Positions 16,950 to 25,111 of a stretch of 64,000 nt of DNA are shown here, piece after piece; within the stretch, counting starts at the first letter, position 1, and every line of letters begins with the position of its first letter. The notes under the pieces were generated by a model, which was not told the DNA's origin, made no database searches, and saw only the letters and a list, made by a program, of their open reading frames with translations. The stretch comes from Actinoallomurus purpureus (GTDB lineage Bacteria; Actinomycetota; Actinomycetes; Streptosporangiales; Streptosporangiaceae): positions 124,001-188,000 of the forward strand of contig NZ_JAMXMY010000013.1 in the NCBI RefSeq assembly GCF_024055795.1, in the 5' to 3' direction. The position numbers and the translations under genes were made by a program.

Positions 16950-17534
16950 CTGGCGAAGTCCGGACTCCGGCTCTCCATCACGCCGAGGGCCGGCGGCTGC
17001 GGTGCCACCGCGCTGGCGTTGATCAAGAGATCGGGACCAGGAGAGGCCCTGGGTGGCTCACGCGGACCAGGTGGCCAGGGGCGGCCACGCTCGTGGCAGC
17101 GGACGGCCTCGCCGGTGGCCCGATCGAGCGCGGCCGGCCGCGGCGCCCTGGATCGCCCGGCACGGGAGTTTCAGTGGCGCGTTGACGCCGAGCCAGGAGG
17201 GGCGGCCGCGCAGTGCTCTGGACCTCGGCAAGGGCGCAACGTTCCGGTTGGCAGGCCCGCGGCTCGTATGCCAGGAACTTGGCTACCCTGGAGGGGCGCA
17301 CCTGCGTTGCTCTGTCCGAGGCAGTTCAAGGTGGCTGGAGCATCGCCGGCCACGCGTACACCAACGACGAGATTGTCCAGCACGCAAGGTAACTCATCGG
17401 CAAGTAGTGCCGACGATCCCACCGAATCCCAGGCCTTGCACTGTCGGGCATATACGGCCGTCAGCGAAAAAATCAATAGCCGCGGGGAGGTCTGTTAGGC
17501 TCGAATTCGTAATAGTCCACAAAGGGGATCATCA
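16950..17534. other. Intergenic stretch of about 585 bases, no gene recognised
   Basis: No frame here shows an identifiable protein family. A short open stretch on the plus strand near 17270-17395 reads LATLEGRTCVALSEAVQGGW and ends at a stop, but has no start; it could be the tail of a decayed gene. The 3' end must contain the promoter of the MBL gene; AAGGGG precedes its ATG. Confidence 0.35.
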
Positions 17535-18437
17535 ATGGTTGAATTCGCCCCTGTACCAGATTTCGCCCGAGGCCCGAAAATCCCTGATTCCGGTTATCTT
17601 GTCACTGAGCTGGGTGGCGGGGCCTACGGAATCACCAGCGGCTTGGTCACCACCATGTTCCTGGTGACCAAGAAGGGCGTGGTCGTCGTGGACGCCCCAC
17701 CGGACCTGGGCGAAAAACTGCTGATCGGCGTCGAGGAGGTCACTCCGAAGCCGATCACTCACCTCATCTACAGTCACGCGCACGCCGACCACATAGGGTC
17801 CGCTCACTTGCTGACACGGGATGGCTTGAAGATCGTCGCCCATGAGCTCACCGCGCAGTTCATCAAGGAGGCGCAGGACGACAATCGGCCTCTGCCCAAT
17901 GAAACCTTCGGTGGGGCTAGAAGCGAGCTGAGTATCGACGGAGAAAGGATTATCCTCGAGTACACGGGAGATTGGCATCAGGCGGGTAATCTGTTCATCC
18001 ACCTCCCGGAACAGAAGATCCTGACGGCGATCGATAGCTTCACGGTGAAGAACGCGCCGTTCTTCCGTCTTGCCTTCTCCGCCCATGTGCCCGCGTACTT
18101 CGACGCGATGGATCAAATGCTGGAGTATGACTTCGAGACCGTCGTGTCCGGTCACATGGCCCTGTTCGGCACTCCCGAGGACGTGCAGACGAATCGCGAG
18201 TACATTCGCGACCTGCGGGCCTCCGCCACCGAGGCGCTGCGTATGGTGGACCTGCGGGAGGCTGTTGCCGCTGTGCCGGACGACAACCGGCAGGCACAGC
18301 TCAAGGTCTGGATGGACGCTGTCGTCGCTCGCGCGGCAGAGCTCATGCCGGCGTCCTGGGGCAAGCGCCTCGGAGGCAACGACATCTTCCTCACCGACAA
18401 CCTCAACGCCGTCGCATGGAGCGTTTTCATCGACTAG
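17535..18437 (+). CDS. MBL-fold metallo-hydrolase
   Basis: 300 residues. Metallo-beta-lactamase fold with the metal motif SHAHADHIG (His81, His83, Asp85, His86), a third histidine in GDWHQAGNLF and a C-terminal histidine in VVSGHMALFG. The first 40 residues (GGGAYGITSGLVTTMFLVTKKGVVVVDAPP) are the usual leading beta strands. The family includes lactonases, thioesterases and dioxygenases; this subfamily (about 300 residues, no extra domain) has no function I can name. ATG 17535 has AAGGGG seven bases upstream. It appears monocistronic, followed by the truncated SnoaL-like frame on the other strand. Confidence 0.85.
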   Translation: MVEFAPVPDFARGPKIPDSGYLVTELGGGAYGITSGLVTTMFLVTKKGVVVVDAPPDLGEKLLIGVEEVTPKPITHLIYSHAHADHIGSAHLLTRDGLKIVAHELTAQFIKEAQDDNRPLPNETFGGARSELSIDGERIILEYTGDWHQAGNLFIHLPEQKILTAIDSFTVKNAPFFRLAFSAHVPAYFDAMDQMLEYDFETVVSGHMALFGTPEDVQTNREYIRDLRASATEALRMVDLREAVAAVPDDNRQAQLKVWMDAVVARAAELMPASWGKRLGGNDIFLTDNLNAVAWSVFID

Positions 18438-18450
18438 TACCAGAGTGAAT

Positions 18451-18597
18451 TCATTTCATCCGCGTAAGAGCCGAGGCGCTGTGCTGGATGTATTCGGGGG
18501 ACCAGAACCGCTCGGCAGCGGCGTAGTCCCGCTTGTTGAACAGAGTGTCGAAAGCTTCACGGACGATGGCCTTGTTCTTGTCTTCGATGGTGCTCAT
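18451..18597 (-). pseudogene. Truncated SnoaL/NTF2-like gene (N-terminal 40 residues)
   Basis: A 48-codon frame starting at ATG 18597. The first 41 residues (KNKAIVREAFDTLFNKRD, then AAAERFWSPEYIQHSA) match the start of SnoaL-like polyketide-cyclase/NTF2-fold proteins, which are normally 130-150 residues. After HSA the frame turns into ALTRMK and stops, so about two thirds of the domain is missing. No ribosome-binding site is visible. The deletion end point lies directly beside the 3' end of the MBL gene. Confidence 0.7.
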
Positions 18598-18694
18598 GAA
18601 GGGATAATCGCTTTCTGTCTATGGCTTGCAGAAATTGGTGCGGGCACCACCCACGTGGCAGTGAGTGCGAGGTGCGGGGGAGCCGTCATGGGTG

Positions 18695-19300
18695 TTATCG
18701 GTGGGCGAGGGAGTTCCTGCCCGCGATGTGGATTTCGGCCTGACGAGTGACTCGGGCCCCGAGGTGTTCGGCGGTGGCGAGGTCGGAGGCGTTGACGGTG
18801 TCGACGCTGCCGTCCTGGGGGGTCGAGGCGCCGGCACCGATCCAGAAGCCGAGGCGGTTGAGGTCGTCTTCGGCGGCGGTGAGGGCATTCCAGCCGGGGG
18901 GCAGGCCGAGGCCGACCCAGATCATGTGGTGCTGGGCGGCGAGAGCGGTCATGAAGTTGAGGGTGTTGAGCTTGTCGCCGCTCTTGGAGGCGGAGTTGGA
19001 GAAGCCAGCGGCGATCTTGTCGGCCCAAACGCTTGTGAGGTAGCGGCCGCTGGTGGCTTCGGCGAAGGCGTGGAAGGCGGAGGAGGCGCCGCCCATGTAG
19101 GTGGGGGAGCCGAAGATGATGGCATCGGCGTCGTCGAGCCGCTGCCAGTCCTCGTCGGTGATGGCGTCCACCGGGATGTAGGCGACCTCGGCTCCGGCCT
19201 TTTCGGCACCGCGCTTAACCGCTTCGGCCAGAACAGCGGTGTGTCCGTAGCCGGAGTGGAAGGCGATGGCGACCAGGGGGCGCTTGATGGTCTTGGTCAC
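18695..19300 (-). CDS. Flavodoxin-like NAD(P)H-dependent oxidoreductase (WrbA-like)
   Basis: 201 residues. Flavodoxin fold: the N-terminal strand and FMN phosphate loop AIAFHSGYGHTAVLAEAV, the SPTYMGGASSAFHAF loop and KSGDKLNTLNF, as in WrbA-type quinone reductases. GTG 19300 has AAGGAG six bases upstream. It is transcribed away from the HxlR gene, and its promoter overlaps the palindrome at 19340-19358. Known for the arrangement: HxlR regulators often control a neighbouring quinone or flavin reductase in response to reactive carbonyls or quinones. Two-electron reduction of quinones is therefore the likely role. Confidence 0.85.
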   Translation of the reverse strand: MTKTIKRPLVAIAFHSGYGHTAVLAEAVKRGAEKAGAEVAYIPVDAITDEDWQRLDDADAIIFGSPTYMGGASSAFHAFAEATSGRYLTSVWADKIAAGFSNSASKSGDKLNTLNFMTALAAQHHMIWVGLGLPPGWNALTAAEDDLNRLGFWIGAGASTPQDGSVDTVNASDLATAEHLGARVTRQAEIHIAGRNSLAHR

Positions 19301-19339
19301 GGACTACTCCTTAGGTAGGTCTGATCTCTAATCTATACC

Positions 19340-19358
19340 TGACCTCTAAAAGAGGTCA
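19340..19358. promoter_or_regulatory. HxlR operator TGACCTCT-aaa-AGAGGTCA overlapping a promoter
   Basis: Perfect 8-base arms (19340-19347, 19351-19358). On the minus strand TTGACC (19359-19354), followed 16-18 bases later by TATAGATT, forms a promoter for the flavodoxin-like gene, so a bound dimer would cover its -35. The HxlR gene is on the other side; TATTCT (19381-19386) lies just before its ATG, suggesting a leaderless transcript. Confidence 0.7.
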
Positions 19359-19393
19359 AACCCCTTTGGGGGTGCTGGTGTATTCTGGGGGTC

Positions 19394-19804
19394 ATGTCAC
19401 AACGGGAGCAGTCACCGAACAGCCTCGACCCGGAGCGGCCGATGGACATCCTCGACGCGGCCTGCCCCAGCCGTGACGTCTTCGTGGATCTGGCCGACAA
19501 GTGGGCCCTGCTGATGCTGCTTAGCCTGCGGGAGCGCGGTGTCCAGCGGTTCTCCGAACTGCAGCGCTCCATCGGAGGGATCAGCCGCAAGATGTTCTCG
19601 CAAACCCTGCGAACTCTGGAACGCGATGGACTCGTCGCCAGGACGGTGGACCCCAATGCCACGCCGCCTCTGGTCCTCTACGGACTCACCGACCTCGGCA
19701 GCGAAATCGCCGAGGAAACCCGCGTCCTCTGCACATGGACCCACACCCGTGCCGCCCAGGTCCACGCGGCACGCGCCGCCTATGACCGGCGCACCGTCGA
19801 CTGA
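19394..19804 (+). CDS. HxlR-family transcriptional regulator
   Basis: 136 residues. Winged helix with the family pattern DAACPSRDVFVDLADKWALL, LRERGVQRFSELQRSIGGIS and RTLERDGLVARTVDP, ending YGLTDLGSEI. A single cysteine precedes the HTH (Cys at about 24), the position at which redox-sensing HxlR/QorR proteins carry their sensor thiol; another is in VLCTWTH. Divergent from the flavodoxin-like gene with a palindrome between them, so it most likely represses that gene and itself. Known for the family: release from DNA on oxidation or alkylation of the cysteine. That this applies here is inference. Confidence 0.88.
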   Translation: MSQREQSPNSLDPERPMDILDAACPSRDVFVDLADKWALLMLLSLRERGVQRFSELQRSIGGISRKMFSQTLRTLERDGLVARTVDPNATPPLVLYGLTDLGSEIAEETRVLCTWTHTRAAQVHAARAAYDRRTVD

Positions 19805-19867
19805 CTGTCTCCAGTTGAGCGGGGTTCGTTCCGATCGGTCGGGTGATTACTCCTTGCCGGCGAGGTT

Positions 19868-19985
19868 CCTCGCGGTCTGGACACGCCCAGCACATACGAC
19901 GCTGCGATCACCGAGACCAGGGCCTGTTCGGCCTGCCGGCGCCGTTCCAGCAGCCAGTCACCACCCCCGTGGGCGCAACCCTCGT
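19868..19985 (-). pseudogene. Possible IS256-family transposase fragment
   Basis: The minus strand reads LLERRRQAEQALVSVIAASY followed by VLGVS, which resembles the N-terminal part of actinobacterial IS256/mutator transposases (RRRAEQALV..V...YLLGVSTRR). After VS the similarity stops, and there is no start codon, DDE motif or terminal inverted repeat nearby. A short relic only. Confidence 0.4.
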
Positions 19986-20002
19986 GAGTGATCGCCCCCT
20001 GG

Positions 20003-20461
20003 CTACTGGTCGCGGCCCGCGTCCCCGAGCTCCTTGAGTAGCAGAGTCAGGGTCGCGAGTTGTTCAGGCCCGAACAGTTCTTCGATCCAACGGCTTGCTT
20101 CCTGTGCCTGCTGGCGACCCAGGGCTGCTCGTTCGTGCCCGGCAGGAGTTAGAGCGACCAGTTGCCGACGGCGGTTGTGGGGATCCGTGCTCTTGGTGAT
20201 CAGGCTACGAGTCAGGAGTCGGTCGAGGAGGGGGGTGAGTGTCGATCGGTCGACTGCAGCGAGGGCACCGAGAGTCTTCTGGTCGAGGCTTCCGCGCTCA
20301 TCCAGGACTTGAAGCACTGCGAACTGCGGAGGCGTGAGGTCGCTGCTGCGAAGTTGCCACGAGGCGTTCACCACCTGTGAGGCACGTCGGAGCTGGTGGG
20401 CCATGCCGTCGGCCAGCACCCCGTCGTATCGCGCTCCGGTCGTCACAAGCTCAGGATACAT
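20003..20461 (-). CDS. MarR-family transcriptional regulator
   Basis: 152 residues from ATG 20461; the frame is open 12 codons further upstream, but those codons lie in the operator region. Winged helix at about residues 40-105: SSDLTPPQFAVLQVLDERGS, KTLGALAAVDRSTLTPLLDR and the wing TDPHNRRRQLVALTPAG, all typical of MarR. It is divergent from the UbiX/UbiD pair. MarR and PadR proteins commonly control phenolic acid decarboxylases and are released by the phenolic substrate, so this protein probably senses a hydroxybenzoate-type ligand. Candidate binding sites are the TCCGTGTAC boxes at 20461-20549. Confidence 0.85.
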   Translation of the reverse strand: MYPELVTTGARYDGVLADGMAHQLRRASQVVNASWQLRSSDLTPPQFAVLQVLDERGSLDQKTLGALAAVDRSTLTPLLDRLLTRSLITKSTDPHNRRRQLVALTPAGHERAALGRQQAQEASRWIEELFGPEQLATLTLLLKELGDAGRDQ

Positions 20462-20549
20462 CCGTGCACTGTGAGTTGGTACACGGACTATTTGCAATCG
20501 GAAGCTTCACCTTCTACATTGATCCGTGTACGGACTTACCGTGTACGGA
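20461..20549. promoter_or_regulatory. Four TCCGTGTAC-type boxes in the MarR/UbiX intergenic region
   Basis: TCCGTGCAC (20461-20469) and inverted GTACACGGA (20479-20487) face each other; TCCGTGTACGGA (20523-20534) and ACCGTGTACGGA (20538-20549) follow in tandem. The first pair abuts the MarR start; the second pair covers the +1 region of the rightward promoter. Spacing and symmetry suit a MarR dimer repressing both directions. Confidence 0.65.
20492..20520 (+). promoter_or_regulatory. Promoter of the UbiX/UbiD operon
   Basis: TTGCAA (20492-20497), 17-base spacer, TACATT (20515-20520). Each hexamer matches consensus at four positions. The first downstream box, TCCGTGTACGGA, begins three bases after the -10, a classic repressor position. 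Confidence 0.5.
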
Positions 20550-20560
20550 AGGTGGTTCCC

Positions 20561-21151
20561 GTGCCGCGACGGGTGATCTTGGGGATGACCGGGGCGACCG
20601 GCGCCGTCTTCGGTGTCGAGCTGCTTCGCCGGCTGCGGAACCAGCCGGACGTGGAAACTCATCTCGTTCTGTCGCAATGGGCCAAGGCGACAATCCATCT
20701 GGAGACCGACCTGTCGGTTCGCGAAGTAACCGACTTGGCGGACGTGGCCTATTCATGGAACGATCAGGGTGCGGCGATTTCGTCAGGGTCATTCCGGGTG
20801 GACGGAATGATCATTGCACCGTGCAGTATGAAGACCCTCGCCGGAATCCGAACCGGATACGCTGATGGCCTCATTCCCCGTGCTGCCGACGTGACGCTGA
20901 AAGAGCGGCGTCCCCTGGTGCTCGTGCCGAGGGAGACCCCGCTCAGCGAAATCCATCTCGAGAACATGCTGGCGCTCTCCCGCATGGGGGCGAGAATCGT
21001 TCCGCCGATGCCGGCCTTCTACCGCCGCCCGAAAACCATCGACGAGCTCGTTGAGTATTCCCTTGTCCGAGTGCTGGATCAATTGGATATCCAGCTGCCA
21101 TCGACGCAGCGCTGGGAAGGAATGCCTCGCCCATCCGAATTGAAGGCGTAA
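20561..21151 (+). CDS. UbiX-like flavin prenyltransferase (decarboxylase subunit B type)
   Basis: 196 residues from GTG 20561 with AAGGTGG five bases upstream. The start VPRRVILGMTGATGAVFGVE is the FMN-binding P-loop of the UbiX/Pad1 family; GMIIAPCSMKTLAGIRTGYADGL and LVLVPRETPLSEIHLENM are the other family blocks. UbiX makes prenylated FMN from FMN and dimethylallyl phosphate, the cofactor needed by UbiD enzymes. UbiD follows after seven bases, so this is the cofactor-supplying partner. Dedicated UbiX copies next to UbiD are typical of hydroxyarylic acid decarboxylase operons (VdcB/ShdB). Confidence 0.92.
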   Translation: MPRRVILGMTGATGAVFGVELLRRLRNQPDVETHLVLSQWAKATIHLETDLSVREVTDLADVAYSWNDQGAAISSGSFRVDGMIIAPCSMKTLAGIRTGYADGLIPRAADVTLKERRPLVLVPRETPLSEIHLENMLALSRMGARIVPPMPAFYRRPKTIDELVEYSLVRVLDQLDIQLPSTQRWEGMPRPSELKA

Positions 21152-21158
21152 GGAACCG

Positions 21159-22661
21159 ATGTCCGAAATCGATGACCTCCGATCCTACATCTCTGCGCTC
21201 GAAGCGCTGGGAGACATTCAGCGCATCTCGCGCGTGATAGATCCGAACCTGGAAGCGTCGGCCGTCACACGACGGTCCACCGAGAACGGCCGGCCCGCCC
21301 CGTTCTTCGAGCACCTCAGCGGGGTCGATGAGGGGTTCCGCATGATCGGAGCCCCGGGCGCCCTGTCGAGCGTTCCTGGGCATCCGCTGGCGCGGGTCTC
21401 CCTTTCTCTCGGTCTGCCGTACACGACGACCGCTGCCGAGTTGGTCGAACATCTCAGGCAGGCAGGCGCTAAGCAACTGCTCCCACCACGGCGTGTGGCG
21501 GCCGACTCGGCGCCCTGCAAGCAGAACATCCTGATGGGGGAAGAAGCTCGTCTCGACCGATTCCCGATCCCGTTCGTTCACCAGAGCGACGGCGGTCCCT
21601 ACGTCAATACGTGGGGCGTGATCGTCGCGAAGACACCGGACGGCCGGTGGACGAATTGGTCTATTTCACGCATCATGATGATCGACGATCGGCATATGAC
21701 CGGGCTGGTGCTGCCGAGTCAGCACCTCGGCATGATCTGGCGTGAGTGGGAGGCCATCGGCGAGCCGATGCCCTACGCCCTCGTCCAGGGAGGTGACCCG
21801 GGCGTTCCCATTGTCGGCGGAATGACCGTCCCGGCCGAGGTCGACGAGGGCGCGTATCTCGGAGCGGTGCGGGGCAAGCCGGTCGACGTTGTGAAGTGCG
21901 CGACAAACGATCTGGAAGTGCCGGCCTCCGCCGAGGTCGTCATCGAGGGGCACCTGTCCGCAACGCGTGATGCCGTGGAGGGCCCGTTCGCGGAGTTCCA
22001 CGGCTGGGCACTCCCAGAGACGTCGCCGCAGCCGCTCTTCAGCATTGAGGCGATCACGTACCGAGACGACCCCATCTGGCCGCTGGCCGCCGCCGGACGG
22101 CCTGTCGACGACTCGCACGTCGCACCGGCTGCGGGCATCTCCGCAGAGGTCGTCGCGGTCTTGCAGGAGGCGGGACTGCCCATCACGACTGCCTGGCTAC
22201 CGCTCGCCGCCGCCTGCTTCTGGACGGTGATCACGGTCCCGCAGAACTGGCGCGATGTGTTGCCGGGTACGGACACCGCGCGATTCGTGCACCGCATCGG
22301 TGAAGTACTGAACGGCACCCGGGTCGGCCGCCTCTCCCCGGTCGTCTATGTCCTCGACGACGACGTGGATCCGTCGAATGACTCGGATCTCCTGTGGGCG
22401 CTGGCCACCAGGGTGCATCCGTCGCTCCGCCAAGAGCAGTGGCACGGGCCGATCATGCCGTGGTACCCGTGCTTCCTCGAAGGGGAACTGCACAACGGCT
22501 GGGGAGCCATCGTCGTGCACGACGCCGTGCTCCCGGCGGTGGGAAGCGGACGCGTTCCGCCTGCCACCTTCGACGGCGTCTTCCCGGCAGATGTGCGTGC
22601 CAAGGTCCTCGCCGCCGAGTCCGAGTCGGCAGGCGACACCGGCTCTGCCGCATCGCGCTGA
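21159..22661 (+). CDS. UbiD-family decarboxylase (non-oxidative hydroxyarylic acid type, subunit C)
   Basis: 500 residues, ATG 21159 with AAGGAA upstream. UbiD landmarks: LRSYISALEALGDIQRISR at the N terminus, the prenyl-FMN and metal region NTWGVIVAKTPDGRWTNWSISRIMM, and the E-x-x-E-like acidic segment in EGPFAEFHG. UbiD proteins catalyse reversible decarboxylation of aromatic or alpha,beta-unsaturated acids with prenylated FMN. With UbiX upstream and a MarR sensor, the likely substrate is a phenolic acid such as vanillate or 4-hydroxybenzoate. The small third subunit (D, about 75 residues) often found in these operons is absent downstream. Confidence 0.9.
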   Translation: MSEIDDLRSYISALEALGDIQRISRVIDPNLEASAVTRRSTENGRPAPFFEHLSGVDEGFRMIGAPGALSSVPGHPLARVSLSLGLPYTTTAAELVEHLRQAGAKQLLPPRRVAADSAPCKQNILMGEEARLDRFPIPFVHQSDGGPYVNTWGVIVAKTPDGRWTNWSISRIMMIDDRHMTGLVLPSQHLGMIWREWEAIGEPMPYALVQGGDPGVPIVGGMTVPAEVDEGAYLGAVRGKPVDVVKCATNDLEVPASAEVVIEGHLSATRDAVEGPFAEFHGWALPETSPQPLFSIEAITYRDDPIWPLAAAGRPVDDSHVAPAAGISAEVVAVLQEAGLPITTAWLPLAAACFWTVITVPQNWRDVLPGTDTARFVHRIGEVLNGTRVGRLSPVVYVLDDDVDPSNDSDLLWALATRVHPSLRQEQWHGPIMPWYPCFLEGELHNGWGAIVVHDAVLPAVGSGRVPPATFDGVFPADVRAKVLAAESESAGDTGSAASR

Positions 22662-22683
22662 CCGCCGTCTTTCATTAAGCGGT

Positions 22684-22698
22684 CAGAACGGTGTTCTG
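22684..22698. terminator. Short hairpin after the UbiD gene
   Basis: CAGAAC-ggt-GTTCTG, a perfect 6-bp stem 22 bases after the UbiD stop codon. The stem is short and no T-run follows, so it is a weak candidate. Confidence 0.3.
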
Positions 22699-22831
22699 GC
22701 GGTCGGCTGATGGATTCGCGGTGTTCGGGGCGTGCCGATGGCCCGGCGCGGTGGCCGGGTCCCGCCGGATCGCAATATTCGAGCGGTACAGGACCCCGGG
22801 GACGCGGGCCAAACGTCAATGGTTAAGTGTC

Positions 22832-22867
22832 TTTACAATTGCCGGTCGTGTACTTACTGTGACGTCA
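22832..22867 (+). promoter_or_regulatory. Promoter of the alginate lyase gene with TGACGTCA at the start site
   Basis: TTTACA (22832-22837), 17-base spacer, TACTGT (22855-22860). The 8-base palindrome TGACGTCA (22860-22867) overlaps the predicted transcription start and could be an operator. The leader to GTG 22980 is about 115 bases. Confidence 0.5.
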
Positions 22868-22979
22868 TGGCCTGGGAGGGACCCCCGCTTTGGTCCAGGA
22901 ATCCATGAACTGTGCCCGCACGGCCACGTTCGCGCCCCCGCCAGGACGCGTGTGCCCCAGCACGTGAAGGAGAACGTTC

Positions 22980-23822
22980 GTGACAGCAGAGAACGACCGA
23001 ACGCGCCGTACCCGCCGGAAGATCCTCGCGGTAGCCGCAGGCGGCACCATGGTGATCGCCGCAGGCGCCATCGGCGCCGGTGACGCCGTGGCTGCCGGCT
23101 CCGCCCCAGTCACCGCCCTGAGCGCCGCCAGCCTCGATCCGACCGTCGCACCGGGCGGCAACTTCAACCTGTCGGTGTGGGAACTCCAGCTCCCGATCGG
23201 GTCGCCCGGTTCGCCGACCACGATCCCGCCGTCGCAGTTGAAGGGCGCGAGCGGGTACACGAACCCGGCGTACTTCTGGACCGACAAGAACGACGGCTCG
23301 ATGACCTTCTGGGACCCCGAGTCCGGAGTCACCACGCCGAACTCGAACTACGCCCGCTCCGAACTGCGCGAGATGAACGCCAACGGCAGCGCCGCGGACT
23401 GGTCCCTGTCCGGCACTCACAAGCTGTCGGCGACCTTGCGGATCGTCTCGGTGACGAAGAACGTCTGCGTCGGACAAATCCACCTCGGCAGTGGCGGCTC
23501 GTCGACGAAGCCGCTGCTCGAGCTCTATTACCACTCCAACGGCGACGTCGTCCTCGGCCTCGAGAAGTCACCCGACGGCGGTCAGGACACCTACACCCTG
23601 ACCAATGTGCCGCTCGGCACCCAGTGGAGCTACGTCATCGCGATCGTCGGCGGCAAGATCCAGATCACCGTCAACGGCAACACGAAGAGTTACTCGATCG
23701 CCTCGGGCTTCAACGCGTACCACCAGTACTTCAAGGCCGGCGACTACAACCAGTCCTCGTCGAGCAGCACCAGCAACGGCGCGAAGGTCAAGTTCTACGC
23801 CCTGACCGTGGCCCACGGCTGA
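22980..23822 (+). CDS. Secreted polysaccharide lyase family 7 (alginate lyase)
   Basis: 280 residues from GTG 22980 (AAGGAGAA upstream). The N terminus has TRRTRRK followed by a long hydrophobic/alanine stretch to AVAAG, a Tat-like or Sec signal. The catalytic jelly roll shows all PL7 signature strands: YARSELREM, CVGQIHLG (Q-I-H) and YFKAGDYNQ, which contain the Arg, Gln, His and Tyr residues used for beta-elimination. Endolytic cleavage of alginate is the known family activity; the QIH form is usually linked to polyguluronate preference. It stands alone with its own promoter and terminator and is unlinked to the glycosidase locus. Confidence 0.92.
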   Translation: MTAENDRTRRTRRKILAVAAGGTMVIAAGAIGAGDAVAAGSAPVTALSAASLDPTVAPGGNFNLSVWELQLPIGSPGSPTTIPPSQLKGASGYTNPAYFWTDKNDGSMTFWDPESGVTTPNSNYARSELREMNANGSAADWSLSGTHKLSATLRIVSVTKNVCVGQIHLGSGGSSTKPLLELYYHSNGDVVLGLEKSPDGGQDTYTLTNVPLGTQWSYVIAIVGGKIQITVNGNTKSYSIASGFNAYHQYFKAGDYNQSSSSSTSNGAKVKFYALTVAHG

Positions 23823-23828
23823 CCGCGT

Positions 23829-23864
23829 ACCCGTTGGCCTCTCCCCCCGATGAGGCCAACGGGT
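23829..23864. terminator. Strong bidirectional hairpin
   Basis: Perfect 13-bp inverted repeat ACCCGTTGGCCTC / GAGGCCAACGGGT with a 10-nt loop, located between the convergent alginate lyase and luciferase-like genes. It can terminate transcription from both sides. Confidence 0.85.
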
Positions 23865-23892
23865 CCTCAGAGGACCCAGGGGCCTTACCCGT

Positions 23893-24915
23893 TCAGCGCC
23901 AGCCGAGTCCCGGTGCCACGTGGGTGAGGATGCTCTCCAGCACGTGGGCGTTGTAGTCGACTCCGAGCTGGTTCGGGACGGTCAGCAGCAGGGTGTCGGC
24001 GGCCTGGATGGCCTCGTCCTGGGCGAGTTGCTCGATCAGCACGTCCGGCTCGGCGGCGTACGATCGTCCGAAGATCGCTCTTGTCGTGTCGTCGATCATG
24101 CCGATCTGGTCTCGTGAGTCGCGGTCGTGCCCGAAGTAGGCGCGGTCCAGGTCGGTCGTGAGGGCGAAGATGCTGCGGCTCACCGACACCCGTGGCTCCC
24201 GCTGGTGGCCGGCCTCCTGCCACGTCTCGCGGAATGCTTCAATCTGCTTGCGCTGCTGGACGTGCAGTGGCTCACCGGTCTCATCGTCCTTGAGCGTGGA
24301 GCTTTGTAGGTTCATGCCGAGCTTCGCGGCCCACACGCCGGTCGCGTTCGAGCCGGAGCCCCACCAGATGCGGTCGCGCAGGCCCTCGGAGTGTGGTTCG
24401 AGCCGCAGCAGCCCCGGTGGGTTGGGGAACATCGGCCGTGGGTTCGGCCGCGCGAAGCCCTCGCCCTCGATCACCGTGAGGAACGTCTCCGCGTGTCGGC
24501 GGGCCATGTCGGCGTCCGTCTCGCCCTCGGCGGGGGCATGGCCGAAGTAACGCCATCCGTCGATCACCTGCTCGGGGGAGCCACGGCTGATGCCGAGCTG
24601 GAGCCTGCCGCCTGCGATGAGGTCGGCCGCGCCGGCCTCCTCCGCCATGTACATCGGGTTCTCGTAGCGCATGTCGATCACGCCGGTGCCGATCTCGATC
24701 TTCGAGGTGCGCGCGCCGATCGCGGCGAGCAGTGGGAACGGGCTGCCCGCCTGGCGGGCGAAGTGATGCACCCGGAAGTATGCCCCGTCCACGCCGAGTT
24801 CCTCGGCCGCGACCGCCAGGTCGATGGACTGCTGCAGGAAGTCACTGGCGGACCGGGTCTGCGACTGCGGGCTCGGCGTCCAGTGCCCGAAGGAGAGAAA
24901 GCCAATCTTCTTCAC
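23893..24915 (-). CDS. Luciferase-like (LLM) flavin-dependent monooxygenase
   Basis: 340 residues from GTG 24915 (GGGAG upstream). Bacterial-luciferase TIM barrel: AVAAEELGVDGAYFRVHHFA, IGTGVIDMRYENPMYMAEEA, ADLIAGGRLQLGISRGSPEQ and later WWGSGSN. It needs reduced FMN supplied by a separate reductase; the SsuE-like enzyme at 35852 could serve. The substrate is unknown. It is divergent from the Rrf2 gene, sharing the 233-base promoter region with the CTACCAA/TAGGTAT box pair, so membership of the sulfur regulon is plausible. It differs clearly from the two SsuD-like proteins further on. Confidence 0.85.
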   Translation of the reverse strand: MKKIGFLSFGHWTPSPQSQTRSASDFLQQSIDLAVAAEELGVDGAYFRVHHFARQAGSPFPLLAAIGARTSKIEIGTGVIDMRYENPMYMAEEAGAADLIAGGRLQLGISRGSPEQVIDGWRYFGHAPAEGETDADMARRHAETFLTVIEGEGFARPNPRPMFPNPPGLLRLEPHSEGLRDRIWWGSGSNATGVWAAKLGMNLQSSTLKDDETGEPLHVQQRKQIEAFRETWQEAGHQREPRVSVSRSIFALTTDLDRAYFGHDRDSRDQIGMIDDTTRAIFGRSYAAEPDVLIEQLAQDEAIQAADTLLLTVPNQLGVDYNAHVLESILTHVAPGLGWR

Positions 24916-25111
24916 TGCAGCTCCCAGCGCGCGGCGGCCACGTTTGATTCCCGCGCCTCGCGTGTGACTCCATGCACGTCGATACCGGCCTGCTGCGCCG
25001 CCGCCATGCGTAGAGCTTCATGGAGCACGGGATCAGGAGGTGGCGTATTGCTCGACGTCCGTACGCTGGTCGCCCCCGAGCTGGGCTGGCGGCCTGCCCT
25101 CACGGCAATAG

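Noticed and set aside
24912-25103. 63-codon minus-strand frame upstream of the luciferase-like gene
   Set aside because: Occupies the divergent promoter region, with no ribosome site or recognisable motif.
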